NCBI RefSeq assembly: GCF_030296015.1
Contig: NZ_AP027368.1
Coordinates: 558,001-622,000 of the forward strand
Origin: Ferrimonas sp. YFM
GTDB taxonomy: Bacteria > Pseudomonadota > Gammaproteobacteria > Enterobacterales > Shewanellaceae
Reading direction: 5' to 3'
DNA: 64,000 nucleotides
The notes beneath the pieces were generated by a model that did not search any database, had not been told where the DNA came from, and saw nothing but the letters and a program-made list of their open reading frames with translations. The stretch's first letter is position 1. Every line of letters begins with the position of its first letter. Of this stretch, positions 1 through 11,564 are shown piece by piece. Both the position numbers and the translations under genes were made by a program.

Positions 1-2
1 GC

Positions 3-872
3 ATAGAGGATGAATGGTGTTATGACTGTGATACCACTGTGGGTTTGCAGCTGGACTCCAGATTCAACGATCACTGGCGGGCCTCGGCTCAGGTGGTGAA
101 GCGCCCTCGGGACAATTTTTCCAACCCTCAGTTTGAGTGGGGTTACCTCAGCTGGCAGGGAGAGCAGACTGAGATCCGCGCCGGTCGGCTCCGGATGCCA
201 CTGTTCCTGGCGTCTGACTACTACTATGTGGGCAACGCCTATCCCTGGGCCAGGCCACCGGTGGACCTGTATGACACCCTGTTGGGCATCACCGCCTTCA
301 ATGGTATCGATCTTATTTTTGAGATGAGCTTGAGCGATGAACTGGAGATGGCGGTGCACCCATACTACGGTGGGCACAATCACGAGACTGTCGATGTGGG
401 CGTGGCTAAGCTGAGGGTGGAGACCGATGTACAGACCGGCCTTAATCTGAGGCTGAATACCCCGGAACTGCTGTTTAACTTCTCCTACCTGCACACCGAG
501 TTCACCCTGGATGGGGTGGAAGACCGCATGGACATCTTCACCATTGGCGGTCGTTACGAGGGCGAGCTGTGGGAGTTCTGGGCTGAATTTGAGAAAGATA
601 ACATTCAGCACGGTGGCTACTTGGGGATTGTGATGAACCTGGACCTGTGGCGTCCCTACCTGATGGTGGCCCGAAACTGGGAAAGGTTGGAGTCGGTGAG
701 TTATATCGGTGGTGTTCGCTATGATCTTCAGCCGAACCTGTCGGTGAATCTGGAAGTGCAGTTGGCGGATGCCCTGGGTGACACCGCAGGGCAGTTCATA
801 CTGCCTCCCAAGCTGGTGGGGGAATCGACTCAGGCCGAGCTGGTGACCCTGATGCTCAGCTACAACTTTTAA
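3..872 (+). CDS. Outer-membrane porin-like beta-barrel protein, 3' part of gene
   Basis: The reading frame is open from the first bases of the window, so the gene starts upstream; the first GTG inside (position 39) is probably internal. The visible ~289 residues are rich in alternating polar/aromatic strands (for example YLSWQGEQTEIRAGRLRMP, LLFNFSYLHTEF) and end in a terminal Phe (LMLSYNF), the usual signature of an outer-membrane barrel recognised by BamA. The segment RAGRLRMPLFLASDYYYVGNAYPW resembles porins of Shewanella-type bacteria that have no assigned substrate. Transport role is inferred from fold only. It converges with fau, whose stop lies 3 bases away. Confidence 0.6.
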   Translation: MEDEWCYDCDTTVGLQLDSRFNDHWRASAQVVKRPRDNFSNPQFEWGYLSWQGEQTEIRAGRLRMPLFLASDYYYVGNAYPWARPPVDLYDTLLGITAFNGIDLIFEMSLSDELEMAVHPYYGGHNHETVDVGVAKLRVETDVQTGLNLRLNTPELLFNFSYLHTEFTLDGVEDRMDIFTIGGRYEGELWEFWAEFEKDNIQHGGYLGIVMNLDLWRPYLMVARNWERLESVSYIGGVRYDLQPNLSVNLEVQLADALGDTAGQFILPPKLVGESTQAELVTLMLSYNF

Positions 873-875
873 GTC

Positions 876-1454
876 TCAGCGGACGGTCAGCCAGCGTTTG
901 GGGGTGACTACCGCATCCAGGGGGATGTCCCAGGGCTCACGGTCCAGGCGCTCCAGCCGCTGAATCTCGTGGGCGCAGCCCACCAGCAGCGGCCTGGGGC
1001 TCTCTCCCGCCAGGTAGCGATCATAGTATCCGGCGCCCATGCCCAGACGGTTGCCCTGCTCGTCGAAGCCCACCAGGGGCATCAGCATCAGCTCAATCTG
1101 CTCCCTGTGGAGTATCTCACTCTCTGTCCAGGCCGGTTCGGCGATGCCGTACCTGTTGTTCACCATGGCGGTGTCGGGGGCGAAGCGCTGGAACAGGATC
1201 TGTTTAGGGTCACTGGGATCCATCACCGGCAGGACCAGGGTCTTGTGCTGCTGCCACAGCAGGCGTATCAGCGGCATCAGATTGGGTTCGCCATCATTGG
1301 CCAGGTAGAGCGCTATGGTCTTGGCCTGGGCAATCTCGGATTGGTTAATGAGAGTGTGGGCCAATGCCTGAGAGGCCTGACGTTGCTGTTCGGGGGAGAG
1401 GGCGCGGCGCTGCTGGCGAAGGTGCTGACGAAGTGCCTGGCGATCCTGGGGCAT
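876..1454 (-). CDS. fau: 5-formyltetrahydrofolate cyclo-ligase
   Basis: A 192-residue protein of the YgfA/MTHFS family, which converts 5-formyl-THF to 5,10-methenyl-THF using ATP in the cytoplasm. Visible family marks are the basic N-terminal helix (RQHLRQQRRALSPEQQ), the phosphate-binding glycine-rich stretch LGMGAGYYDRYL near residues 137-148, and the C-terminal DIPLDAVVTP. Length is normal for the family. It lies downstream of the 6S RNA genes on the same strand, the order seen in many gammaproteobacteria (zapA - ssrS - fau), where it may be read from the 6S transcript. The one-carbon role fits the nearby glycine cleavage genes. Confidence 0.93.
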   Translation of the reverse strand: MPQDRQALRQHLRQQRRALSPEQQRQASQALAHTLINQSEIAQAKTIALYLANDGEPNLMPLIRLLWQQHKTLVLPVMDPSDPKQILFQRFAPDTAMVNNRYGIAEPAWTESEILHREQIELMLMPLVGFDEQGNRLGMGAGYYDRYLAGESPRPLLVGCAHEIQRLERLDREPWDIPLDAVVTPKRWLTVR

Positions 1455-1511
1455 GGTTACTCATCCTGATGGTTAATCAGGATTAAAGGTACCGGAGATG
1501 GCAGGAGAGAG

Positions 1512-1698
1512 AAAGAGTGCTCCCCACAGATGTCGCTGCAGGTGTAAGCCCGTGAACCGTAGGTTCAGGGCGGGAACACTGCCTTCGCCGTAGGCTTCTC
1601 GGTACTTGCCGAGCATGCGCAGTAGCGCCGGAGAGTGAACCCTTGGTTAGTAGCATCGGCCAGGGACATAACCCGCTGACGAGCACCACAGGGAGCTT
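1512..1698 (-). ncRNA. ssrS: 6S RNA, distal tandem copy (copy A)
   Basis: Read on the minus strand this has the 6S RNA hallmarks: a closing stem (GCTCCC at the 5' end pairing with GGGAGC at the 3' end), and the conserved GCATGCTCGG (1609-1618) and CCGAGAAGCC (1593-1602) arms that form the apical stem next to the open bubble mimicking a promoter. 6S RNA sequesters sigma-70 RNA polymerase in stationary phase. The position between zapA and fau is the canonical ssrS locus. It differs from copy B at about 17 of 183 positions by hand alignment, without gaps. No good -10 hexamer is seen just before its 5' end, so it may depend on transcription from copy B. Confidence 0.85.
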
Positions 1699-1830
1699 GT
1701 AACTTTTCGGGACCGGGTCCCGGGACGGGGCGATTCTTTGTGACTCTGGGGTCGCAGGAACCGGTTTGCCGCCACTTTCGGCAGGTCACCTGAGTGACTT
1801 GCCACACCGGACTCCATGGAGTCACGGTGG

Positions 1831-2018
1831 AGAAGAGTGCTCCCCGCGGATGTCGCTGCGGGTGTAAGCCCGTGAACCGTAGGTTCAGGGCGGGAACACT
1901 GCCTGTGCCGTAGGCTTCTCGGTACCTGCCGAGCATGCGCAATAGCCCAAGGGAGTGAACCCTTTGTTGATAGCATCGGCCAGGGACATAACCCGCTGGC
2001 AAGCATCACAGGGAGCTC
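1831..2018 (-). ncRNA. ssrS: 6S RNA, proximal tandem copy (copy B)
   Basis: The second full-length 6S RNA, nearer zapA. It has the same closing stem, the same apical arms (CCGAGCATGC 1929-1938, GGCTTCTCGG 1913-1922 as read on the plus strand) and the same length as copy A. A TACAAT hexamer on the minus strand (2028-2023) lies about 6 bases before the predicted 5' end near 2017, a well-placed -10 box. After its 3' end a hairpin around 1803-1831 has no T-run, so transcription may continue into copy A. Open frames overlapping the two copies are artefacts. Confidence 0.88.
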
Positions 2019-2022
2019 AGTA

Positions 2023-2028
2023 ATTGTA
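2023..2028 (-). promoter_or_regulatory. -10 box of 6S RNA copy B
   Basis: TACAAT on the minus strand, 6 bases upstream of the predicted 5' end of copy B. No convincing -35 hexamer at the right distance. Confidence 0.45.
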
Positions 2029-2068
2029 GAGCGAAATACCGTTCGGTGCCTTGCTCTGTAATTCCAGA

Positions 2069-2407
2069 CTACTGCGAGTCTGAGTCGGACTCAACCGATT
2101 TTGGCTGCGTCACTTCACGTTTGCGCAAAGCCTGTTCAATGGCGTTTTCAAGTGCCTGAATTTTCTTCGATCTCTCCTGCATTTCCCGTTGAGTACGGGT
2201 CTCCAGGTTCATCAATTCATGGGTCAGGTTGAGGGCGGCCATCACCGCCAGCTGATCGATGGAGAGCAGGGCGTTGCGTTGTTTGAGCTCAAGAAAACGC
2301 TGGTTCAGCTGGTGCGCGACCTGCTGCAGGGTGGCCTCCTCCCCGGGGGGGCAGGCGATGGTATAGACCCGTTCGAGAAGCGTAATTTCTATGGTGTTTG
2401 AGCTCAT
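2069..2407 (-). CDS. zapA: Cell division protein ZapA
   Basis: A 112-residue protein starting MSSNTIEITLLERVYTIACP. It fits ZapA, the small cytoplasmic coiled-coil protein that bundles FtsZ and recruits ZapB. The N-terminal domain (residues 5-60) includes the PGEEATLQQVAHQLNQRF helix, followed by a long coiled coil (60-95) and an acidic tail. The open frame runs further upstream, but that extension lacks family similarity and crosses the divergent promoter region, so the ATG at 2407 is chosen. Next to it is the 6S RNA pair, as in most gammaproteobacteria. Confidence 0.93.
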   Translation of the reverse strand: MSSNTIEITLLERVYTIACPPGEEATLQQVAHQLNQRFLELKQRNALLSIDQLAVMAALNLTHELMNLETRTQREMQERSKKIQALENAIEQALRKREVTQPKSVESDSDSQ

Positions 2408-2639
2408 TCTGGGTTCCGCTGTTTTGGCCGGGTACGGACTATATGCCGGGAGGGCCGAATCTGCAAGGTGATGCCCCCTGTTATGCCTTATGGTTGGCCG
2501 GATCTCAATACGGCTGTAACACCTTGTATCAATGAATGAACAGCAGAAACTTCGGCCAGGATGACAGAGCAGGGAAGATATGGAGCACGACCTGTCGCCG
2601 TGATAGCATGAGCTCACTTCTACTGCGGGAATAGAACAG
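2408..2639. promoter_or_regulatory. Divergent promoter region between zapA and ygfB
   Basis: A 232-base spacer that must carry the outward promoters of the zapA/6S side and the ygfB-pepP-ubiH-ubiI side. No clear sigma-70 pair could be assigned by eye. Confidence 0.4.
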
Positions 2640-3200
2640 ATGAAATGCAACTCACCTTTACTGCTCAATAAGCTGGACGCGGCGTTGAATAAAGCGGGTC
2701 TGACCATGCTGCCCAGCGAATTCCACGGCTTGATGACCGGCCTGGTCTGCGGCGGCATTCGCCTGGACAAGCGTGGCTGGCAGGAGAGCTTCCTGGCCCT
2801 GGCCAACGAGGGGCAGCCGTTCGGCGATGAGCTGGAGAAGGTGATGAAGGAGGTCTATCGCTGCATCGATAAGAGCCTGTCTGAAGATCCCGAGGTGCCT
2901 TTTCAGCCGCTGCTTCCCGACGAAGATGAAGCCCTGGCGGTGCGCCTGGAATCCCTGATTGAGTGGATTCAGAGCTTCTTCCTGGGCCTGGCCCGGCTGC
3001 AGCCCACCTTTAATACGGTCGGAGGCGAATTGGGCGAGATGATCGGTGACCTGCGTGAGATCACCAACGTCGAGTTCGACGTAGAAGACAACGAAGAGAA
3101 TGAAGAGGGCTTCCGGGTGCTGGTGGAGCACGTGGTAGACACCTGCTGGAAGTGTTTGCTGGAGTTCGGCACTCTGCCCGGCGACAAAACCCTGCACTGA
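2640..3200 (+). CDS. ygfB: UPF0149 family protein YgfB
   Basis: A 186-residue acidic, all-helical protein of the YecA/YgfB family (UPF0149). Family marks are the N-terminal PSEFHGLMTGLVCGG (residues 27-41), the central SLIEWIQSFFLGL and the acidic VEDNEENEEGFRVLVEHV. Biochemical role is not established in general; in Pseudomonas a YgfB protein affects ampD expression, which may not apply here. The first gene of ygfB-pepP-ubiH-ubiI, with 26 bases to pepP, a conserved order in gammaproteobacteria. Confidence 0.9.
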   Translation: MKCNSPLLLNKLDAALNKAGLTMLPSEFHGLMTGLVCGGIRLDKRGWQESFLALANEGQPFGDELEKVMKEVYRCIDKSLSEDPEVPFQPLLPDEDEALAVRLESLIEWIQSFFLGLARLQPTFNTVGGELGEMIGDLREITNVEFDVEDNEENEEGFRVLVEHVVDTCWKCLLEFGTLPGDKTLH

Positions 3201-3226
3201 GAACAATAACCAAGGATTAGCGCCCA

Positions 3227-4528
3227 ATGGAGATTAAGGATTTCAAGGCACAGCGTCAGCAACTGATGGCCAGCCTGCCCGAAGGCAGTGTGGCCCTGCT
3301 GTTTGCCGCCCGGGAATGCACCCGTTCCAACGATACCGAGTACCACTTCCGTCAGAACAGCGACTTTTTCTACCTGACCGGCTTCAATGAGCCCGACGCC
3401 CTGCTGGTGTTGCGTCCCGGTCAGACGCCGGAGTCGGTGATCTTTGTCCGGCCCACCGACAAGCTGGCGGAGATCTGGCACGGTCGCCGCCTGGGGGTGG
3501 ATGCCGCCCCCGAGGCGCTGCAGCTGGATGCCGCATTCAGCGTGGAACAGATGGCAGAGCTGCTGCCGGACCTGGTCAATGGCGCCGATACCCTGGCCTG
3601 GCTGCCCGGCCAGGAGGGCTACAGCGACGAGGCGGTGTCCGCCCTGATGGCGACCCTGAGAGGCGGCTTCCGTCAAGGGCGTCGCGCCCCCACCCAGCAG
3701 CTGGACCTGCGTACCCAGCTGCATGAGATGCGTCTGCACAAGAGCGACGCCGAGGTGGCGGTGATGGCCCGCGCCGGTGAGATCAGCGCCAAGGCCCATG
3801 TGCGTGCCATGCAGGCCTGTCGTCCCGGCCTGTTTGAGTATCAGCTGGAGGCGGAGATCAACCATGAGTGCGCCATGCACGGCGCCCGCTTCATGGCCTA
3901 CAACTCCATCGTCGGTGGCGGCGACAACGCTTGCATCCTCCACTACACCGAGAACGAATCTCAGCTCAAGGACGGAGACCTGGTACTGATCGACGCCGGC
4001 TGTGAGCTCGAAGGCTACGCCGCCGACATCACCCGCACCTTCCCGGTCAATGGCCGCTTCTCCGAGGAGCAGAAGGCGATCTACGCCCTGGTTCTGGAGG
4101 CGGAAAAAACCGCCATCGCCATGATCAAGCCCGGTGTCTCCATCAAGGAGGCCAACGACCAGGTGCTGAAGATCATGGTATCCGGCCTGGTTGAGCTGGG
4201 ATTGCTCCAGGGTGAGGTGCAGGAACTGATTGAACAGGACGCCCACAAGGCGTTCTATATGCACGGCCTGGGCCACTGGATCGGCATCGACGTTCACGAT
4301 GTGGGTGACTACCACACCGCCGAACGCACCCGTCCCCTGGAGCCCGGCATGGTGCTGACCATTGAGCCCGGGCTCTACATCGGTCCCGACGCCGAGGTGG
4401 ATCCCAAGTGGCGCGGCATCGGCATCCGGGTGGAGGACGATGTGCTGGTCACCGAGGAGGGCCACCGGGTTCTGACCGGTGACGTGCCCAAGGAGATCGA
4501 CGAGATTGAGGCCCTGATGGCCGGGTAA
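3227..4528 (+). CDS. pepP: Xaa-Pro aminopeptidase (aminopeptidase P)
   Basis: A 433-residue cytoplasmic M24B peptidase that removes N-terminal residues before proline. The N-terminal creatinase-like domain spans ~1-170; the pita-bread domain has all metal ligands visible: Asp in LIDAGCELEGY, Asp in AADITRTF, His in HGLGHWIGIDVHDVG, Glu in LTIEPGLY and Glu in IRVEDDVLVT. These bind two Mn ions. Full length for the family (E. coli 441). It sits between ygfB and ubiH, with a 4-base gap to ubiH. Confidence 0.95.
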   Translation: MEIKDFKAQRQQLMASLPEGSVALLFAARECTRSNDTEYHFRQNSDFFYLTGFNEPDALLVLRPGQTPESVIFVRPTDKLAEIWHGRRLGVDAAPEALQLDAAFSVEQMAELLPDLVNGADTLAWLPGQEGYSDEAVSALMATLRGGFRQGRRAPTQQLDLRTQLHEMRLHKSDAEVAVMARAGEISAKAHVRAMQACRPGLFEYQLEAEINHECAMHGARFMAYNSIVGGGDNACILHYTENESQLKDGDLVLIDAGCELEGYAADITRTFPVNGRFSEEQKAIYALVLEAEKTAIAMIKPGVSIKEANDQVLKIMVSGLVELGLLQGEVQELIEQDAHKAFYMHGLGHWIGIDVHDVGDYHTAERTRPLEPGMVLTIEPGLYIGPDAEVDPKWRGIGIRVEDDVLVTEEGHRVLTGDVPKEIDEIEALMAG

Positions 4529-4532
4529 CCCC

Positions 4533-5738
4533 ATGGATCAGTTTGATATCGCCATCGTCGGCGGTGGCATGGCCGGTGCAACCCTGGCATTGGCCCTGGC
4601 AGGACAGCAGCAGGCTGGGCGGCGCTGGCGCATCGCCCTCATCGAGGCGCAGGTGCCCGACAGCGAGGCCCATCCCGGCTTCGACAGCCGGGCCATCGCC
4701 CTGGCCCATGGTTCGGTGGCCCGCTATCGACAGCTGGGATTGTGGAATGCCCTGGCACCCCATGCCGCACCCATTCACACCATCCACGTCAGCGATCGTG
4801 GCCACTGGGGCCAGGTGAAGATGACCGCCGCCGAGCAGGGGGTAGATGCCCTGGGACAGGTGGTGGAGCTGGAAAGGGTGGGCCCGGTGCTGCATCATGC
4901 CCTGGCACAGACCCAGGTGGTGCGCTTCTGTCCCGATGCCCTGGCAACCCTGGAGCAGCAGCCCGACGGCTGTCAACTGACCCTCGAGTCCGGCGCCCGG
5001 CTCAGTGCCAGACTGGTGGTGGCCGCCGACGGCGGCCCATCTCTGGTGAGGCAGCAGCTGAAGCTGCCGGTGAGTCGCAGCGACTATGGTCAGGTGGCGG
5101 TGATCACCAATGTGGAGCTGACCCGGGGCGGCGACATCGCCTATGAGCGCTTCACCGACGAGGGGCCCCTGGCCCTGCTGCCCATGACCGAGGGGCGCTA
5201 CTCCCTGGTGTGGGTGCGCCATGAGGAGCAGGCCGAAGCGCTGATGGCCCTGGAGGATGAGCCCTTCCGTCAGGCGCTGCAGCGGGCCTTTGGCTATCGT
5301 CTTGGGGAAGTCACCCGGGTGGGCAAGCGCTTCAGCTACCCCCTGGTGCTGCAGCGCATCGAGCGCCCCATCCATCACCGGGTGGCCCTCATTGGCAACG
5401 CCGCCCAGACCCTGCACCCCATTGCCGGGCAGGGGTTCAACCTGGGGATGCGCGATGCCCTGACCCTGGCGGACCGGTTGGCGCTGGCCCTGGCGCAGGG
5501 CGAGGACCCCGGCAGCTTTGCCCTGCTGGACGATTATGCCCAGGGGCGCAAACCGGACGTGGACCGCACCGTGGGACTGACCAACAGCCTGGTCAAACTG
5601 TTTTCCAATAACAATTTCCTGCTTCAGGTTGGTCGCAACCTGGGGCTTATCGCCATGGACCTGTTCCCCTCTCTGGGGCAGGAGATGGTGTCCCACACCA
5701 TGGGACAGGGATCCAAGAGAAGGAGCGAAAGGTGGTAA
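4533..5738 (+). CDS. ubiH: 2-octaprenyl-6-methoxyphenol hydroxylase
   Basis: A 401-residue FAD-dependent aromatic hydroxylase of ubiquinone biosynthesis, acting with other Ubi proteins in a cytoplasmic/membrane-associated complex. The Rossmann motif IAIVGGGMAGATLAL is at the N-terminus, a second FAD motif near RLVVAADGGPSLVR, and the C-terminal ALIGNAAQTLHPIAGQGFNLGMRDA, where the usual GD is GN. It overlaps ubiI by 7 bases, suggesting translational coupling. UbiH rather than UbiI is assigned by gene order and the first position after pepP. Confidence 0.92.
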   Translation: MDQFDIAIVGGGMAGATLALALAGQQQAGRRWRIALIEAQVPDSEAHPGFDSRAIALAHGSVARYRQLGLWNALAPHAAPIHTIHVSDRGHWGQVKMTAAEQGVDALGQVVELERVGPVLHHALAQTQVVRFCPDALATLEQQPDGCQLTLESGARLSARLVVAADGGPSLVRQQLKLPVSRSDYGQVAVITNVELTRGGDIAYERFTDEGPLALLPMTEGRYSLVWVRHEEQAEALMALEDEPFRQALQRAFGYRLGEVTRVGKRFSYPLVLQRIERPIHHRVALIGNAAQTLHPIAGQGFNLGMRDALTLADRLALALAQGEDPGSFALLDDYAQGRKPDVDRTVGLTNSLVKLFSNNNFLLQVGRNLGLIAMDLFPSLGQEMVSHTMGQGSKRRSERW

Positions 5739-6928
5739 CGGCACAATCGGTTCAGGTAGCCATCGTCGGCGGTGGCATGGTGGGGATGGCAACCGCCATC
5801 GGGCTGGCCAAGGCCGGCATCAGCGTCGCGGTCATCGACCGTGAAGAGCCCACCCCGGCCAGCGGCCCGGCGGACCTGAGGGTCAGCGCCATCAACCGCG
5901 CCAGTGAACTCTATCTGAGGCAGCTGGGCGCCTGGCCCCGCCTGCCCAAGGAGCGGGTCTCCCCCTACACCGGCATGCGGGTCTGGGACAAGGACAGCAT
6001 CGGTGTCATCGAGTTTGATGCCAGGGATTACCATCAGCCGGATCTCGGCCACATCATCGAGAATCGCTCCATCGCCTACGCCCTGTGGCAACAGGCCCAG
6101 AGTGAGCCCAAGATTCGCTGTTTTGTCGGCGCGCCGCAATCGGTGGCGTTCGGCGAGCAGGAAGCCTGGCTGACCCTGGCAGACGGCGCCATGCTCAGTG
6201 CCCGGTTGTTGGTGGCCGCCGACGGCGCCAACTCCTGGCTGCGTCAGCAGCTGAATGTCCCCCTGACCTTCCGCGATTACGGTCACCATGGCCTGGTGGC
6301 CACGGTGCAGAGCAGCCGCCCCCATGAGCGGGTGGCCCGTCAGGTGTTCCTGCCTCAGGGGCCCCTGGCGCTGCTGCCCCTGCCGGACGCCAACCAGTGC
6401 TCCATCGTCTGGTCCCTGCCACCGGAGCAGGCCCAGACGCTGACCGAGTGTGATGCCGAGACCTTCTGCCGCAAGATCAGCCTGGCCAGCGAAGGGGCCC
6501 TGGGCAAGATTGAGGTGGTCAGCGATCGTATGGCGATCCCCCTGACCATGCGTTATGCCCGTGACTTTGTCCTGCCCAGGCTGGCCCTGGTGGGGGATGC
6601 CGCCCACACCATCCACCCGCTGGCGGGCCAGGGGGTGAACCTGGGGCTGGCGGACAGCGAGCAGCTGGTGAGTGTCCTCAAGGAGGCCGCAGACCGTGGC
6701 TGGGACCTGGGGGATCTCAAGGTGCTGCAGCGTTACGCCCGCCCGCGCAAGGCGGCGGCCCAGGAGATGATTGCGGCGATGAGCGGCTTCAAGTGGTTGT
6801 TCTCAGGACAAGATCCTGTGAAAAAGGGGGTGCGCGACATAGGTCTGGCCCTGGTCAACCGCATGCCCGGTTTAAAGCAGAAGTTTATCGCCCAGGCACT
6901 AGGCATTGCTGCCTCAAACCTAAGGTGA
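5732..6928 (+). CDS. ubiI: Ubiquinone C5 hydroxylase (VisC/UbiI type)
   Basis: A 398-residue FAD monooxygenase paralogous to UbiH. It hydroxylates the C5 position of the ubiquinone ring under oxygen. FAD motifs: VAIVGGGMVGMATAIGL, LLVAADGANSWLRQQL and ALVGDAAHTIHPLAGQGVNLGLADSEQL. The start is the GTG at 5732, preceded by AAGGAG at 5720-5725; it overlaps the ubiH stop. Length matches E. coli UbiI (400). It ends the ygfB-pepP-ubiH-ubiI operon; 95 bases separate it from gcvT. Confidence 0.92.
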   Translation: MVTAQSVQVAIVGGGMVGMATAIGLAKAGISVAVIDREEPTPASGPADLRVSAINRASELYLRQLGAWPRLPKERVSPYTGMRVWDKDSIGVIEFDARDYHQPDLGHIIENRSIAYALWQQAQSEPKIRCFVGAPQSVAFGEQEAWLTLADGAMLSARLLVAADGANSWLRQQLNVPLTFRDYGHHGLVATVQSSRPHERVARQVFLPQGPLALLPLPDANQCSIVWSLPPEQAQTLTECDAETFCRKISLASEGALGKIEVVSDRMAIPLTMRYARDFVLPRLALVGDAAHTIHPLAGQGVNLGLADSEQLVSVLKEAADRGWDLGDLKVLQRYARPRKAAAQEMIAAMSGFKWLFSGQDPVKKGVRDIGLALVNRMPGLKQKFIAQALGIAASNLR

Positions 6929-7023
6929 TTTTGTATACAAACAGGCTGGGTTGGGTATAATGCGCCCAGCCCCTAAAATAGACCCTGATCACAAAAGGGC
7001 ATAAAGCCAGACAAGGAACACAA
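6929..7023 (+). promoter_or_regulatory. gcvTHP promoter region
   Basis: It contains a perfect TATAAT at 6956-6961 and a palindrome TTTGTATACAAA (6930-6941) overlapping the expected -35 region; TTGTAT at 6931-6936 gives a 19-base spacer. The palindrome could be an operator. The leader is too short for a tandem glycine riboswitch and no such fold is seen, so control is probably by protein (GcvA-like). Confidence 0.55.
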
Positions 7024-8118
7024 ATGGCGAATCAAACCGTACTCTACGCGAAGCACCTGGAGTCCAACGCCAAGATGGTGGATTTTCACGGCTGGGACAT
7101 GCCGATCCACTACGGCTCCCAGGTTGAGGAACATCATCAGGTCCGCACCGACGCCGGCATGTTCGATGTGTCTCACATGACCGTGGTAGACATCACCGGT
7201 GCCCAGGCACAACCCTTCCTGCGCAAGCTTCTGGCCAACGACGTGGCCAAACTCACCCAGCCCGGCAAAGCCCTCTACGGCGGCATGCTCAACGAGCAGG
7301 GTGGCGTCATTGACGATCTGATTACCTACTACCTGAACGACAACCACTACCGCATGGTGGTGAACTCTGCCACCCGGGAGAAAGACCTGGAGTGGATCTG
7401 TGCCCAGGCCCAGGGATTCGAGGTGTCCGTCACCGAGCTGCCGGAATTGGCGATGATCGCCGTTCAGGGCCCCAAGGCGGTGGAGCGCACCGCCACCGTG
7501 CTGGATGACGCCCAGCAGGCGGCGGTTGCCGGCATGAAACCCTTCTTCGGCGTGCAGGCGGGCGAGTTGTTTATCGCCACCACGGGCTACACCGGCGAAG
7601 CCGGCTATGAGATTATGGTGCCCCAGGACCAGGCGGCGGACCTTTGGGATAAGCTGCTGGCAGCCGGGGTAAAACCAGCTGGCCTTGGCGCCCGTGATAC
7701 TTTGCGTCTGGAAGCGGGCATGAACCTCTACGGCCAGGATATGGACGAGAGCGTCAACCCTCTGGCGGCCAACATGGGTTGGACCGTGGCCTGGGAGCCG
7801 GCGGATCGCGACTTCAACGGTCGCGAGGCCCTGGCCCGGATCAAGGCCGAGGGCACCGACAAGCTGGTAGGCCTGGTGATGACCGACAAGGGCGTGCTCC
7901 GTGGCGGTTTGAACGTCTTTTTCACCGATGCCGACGGCAAGGAACAGCAGGGGGTGATCACCTCCGGCAGCTTCTCGCCTACCCTGGGCTACTCCATCGC
8001 CATGGCGAGGGTACCCCGCAGCGTGGGCGAGGAGGTAGAAGTGGAGATGCGCAAGAAGCGGGTCACCGTCAAGGTAATCAAGCCCAGTTTCGTGCGTAAT
8101 GGCAAACAAGCCTTTTAA
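7024..8118 (+). CDS. gcvT: Glycine cleavage T protein (aminomethyltransferase)
   Basis: A 364-residue THF-dependent aminomethyltransferase, which releases ammonia and forms 5,10-methylene-THF from the aminomethyl group carried by GcvH. Family marks: the N-terminal [30 protein letters not shown], the folate-site segment [15 protein letters not shown], and [20 protein letters not shown] with the conserved Asp/Arg. The first gene of gcvT-gcvH-gcvP, 21 bases before gcvH. Length matches E. coli (364). Confidence 0.96.
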   Translation: MANQTVLYAKHLESNAKMVDFHGWDMPIHYGSQVEEHHQVRTDAGMFDVSHMTVVDITGAQAQPFLRKLLANDVAKLTQPGKALYGGMLNEQGGVIDDLITYYLNDNHYRMVVNSATREKDLEWICAQAQGFEVSVTELPELAMIAVQGPKAVERTATVLDDAQQAAVAGMKPFFGVQAGELFIATTGYTGEAGYEIMVPQDQAADLWDKLLAAGVKPAGLGARDTLRLEAGMNLYGQDMDESVNPLAANMGWTVAWEPADRDFNGREALARIKAEGTDKLVGLVMTDKGVLRGGLNVFFTDADGKEQQGVITSGSFSPTLGYSIAMARVPRSVGEEVEVEMRKKRVTVKVIKPSFVRNGKQAF

Positions 8119-8139
8119 GAGATTGATGGGGAAACAACA

Positions 8140-8529
8140 ATGAGCAACATTCCATCCGAACTGAAGTACACCAGCTCCCACGAGTGGATCCGTCCCGAGG
8201 GTGACAACGAGTACACCATCGGCATCACCGAGCACGCCCAGGAGCTGCTGGGTGACATGGTGTTCGTGGACCTGCCTGACGTGGGCGACGAAGTAAACGC
8301 CGGCGACGACACCGCCGTGGCCGAGTCCGTTAAGGCGGCCTCCGATGTTTACTCCCCTCTGACCGGTGAGGTGGTGGCCATCAACGAGGAGCTGGAAGAC
8401 AGCCCTGAGCTGGTCAACAGCGACCCCTTCGGTGACGGTTGGCTGTTCCGCGTGCGCATCAGCGACGAGGCCGAGCTGGCCAACCTGCTGGATGCGGAAG
8501 GCTACCAGGCCGTCATCGACGACGAGTAA
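8140..8529 (+). CDS. gcvH: Glycine cleavage H protein
   Basis: A 129-residue lipoyl carrier of the glycine cleavage system. The lipoylated Lys is in [15 protein letters not shown] (about residue 65). The N-terminal [12 protein letters not shown] and C-terminal [15 protein letters not shown] follow the family. Preceded by a purine-rich GGGGAAACAACA ribosome-binding stretch. A hairpin terminator follows its stop before gcvP, so P protein may be set at a lower level than T and H. Confidence 0.96.
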   Translation: MSNIPSELKYTSSHEWIRPEGDNEYTIGITEHAQELLGDMVFVDLPDVGDEVNAGDDTAVAESVKAASDVYSPLTGEVVAINEELEDSPELVNSDPFGDGWLFRVRISDEAELANLLDAEGYQAVIDDE

Positions 8530-8543
8530 CATACCGACTGATT

Positions 8544-8570
8544 AAAGCCCCCGCAGAGGGGCTTTTGTCT
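8544..8570 (+). terminator. Intrinsic terminator/attenuator between gcvH and gcvP
   Basis: Stem AAAGCCCC (8544-8551) and GGGGCTTT (8558-8565), loop of 6 bases, then a T-rich tail TTTTGTCTTCTT. It sits 14 bases after the gcvH stop inside an otherwise co-directional operon. Confidence 0.75.
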
Positions 8571-8624
8571 TCTTATCTGAGCCGCCCTGTACCCTGGACG
8601 CGGCATCACAAGGATTATTGGATA

Positions 8625-11504
<2,880 letters not shown>

Positions 11505-11528
11505 GGGCTGCACACTGCAGACAAGACA

Positions 11529-11557
11529 AAAAGCGAGCCGGATGGCTCGCTTTTTTT
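11529..11557. terminator. Bidirectional terminator after gcvP
   Basis: Stem AAAGCGAGCC / GGCTCGCTTT with a 4-base loop and a T7 tail on the plus strand and A-rich on the other side. It serves gcvP and the convergent cupin gene. Confidence 0.85.
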
Positions 11558-11564
11558 GTGGGGG

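Noticed and set aside
1483-2009. Three overlapping minus-strand open frames of 68-145 residues
   Set aside because: They lie inside the two 6S RNA copies, repeat each other because the copies are similar, and have no protein-like composition.
2408-2806. N-terminal extension of zapA to 245 residues
   Set aside because: The extension crosses the divergent promoter and part of ygfB; ZapA homologues start at MSSNT.
6929-7023. Glycine riboswitch before gcvT
   Set aside because: The leader is only 95 bases and does not show the tandem glycine aptamer cores.
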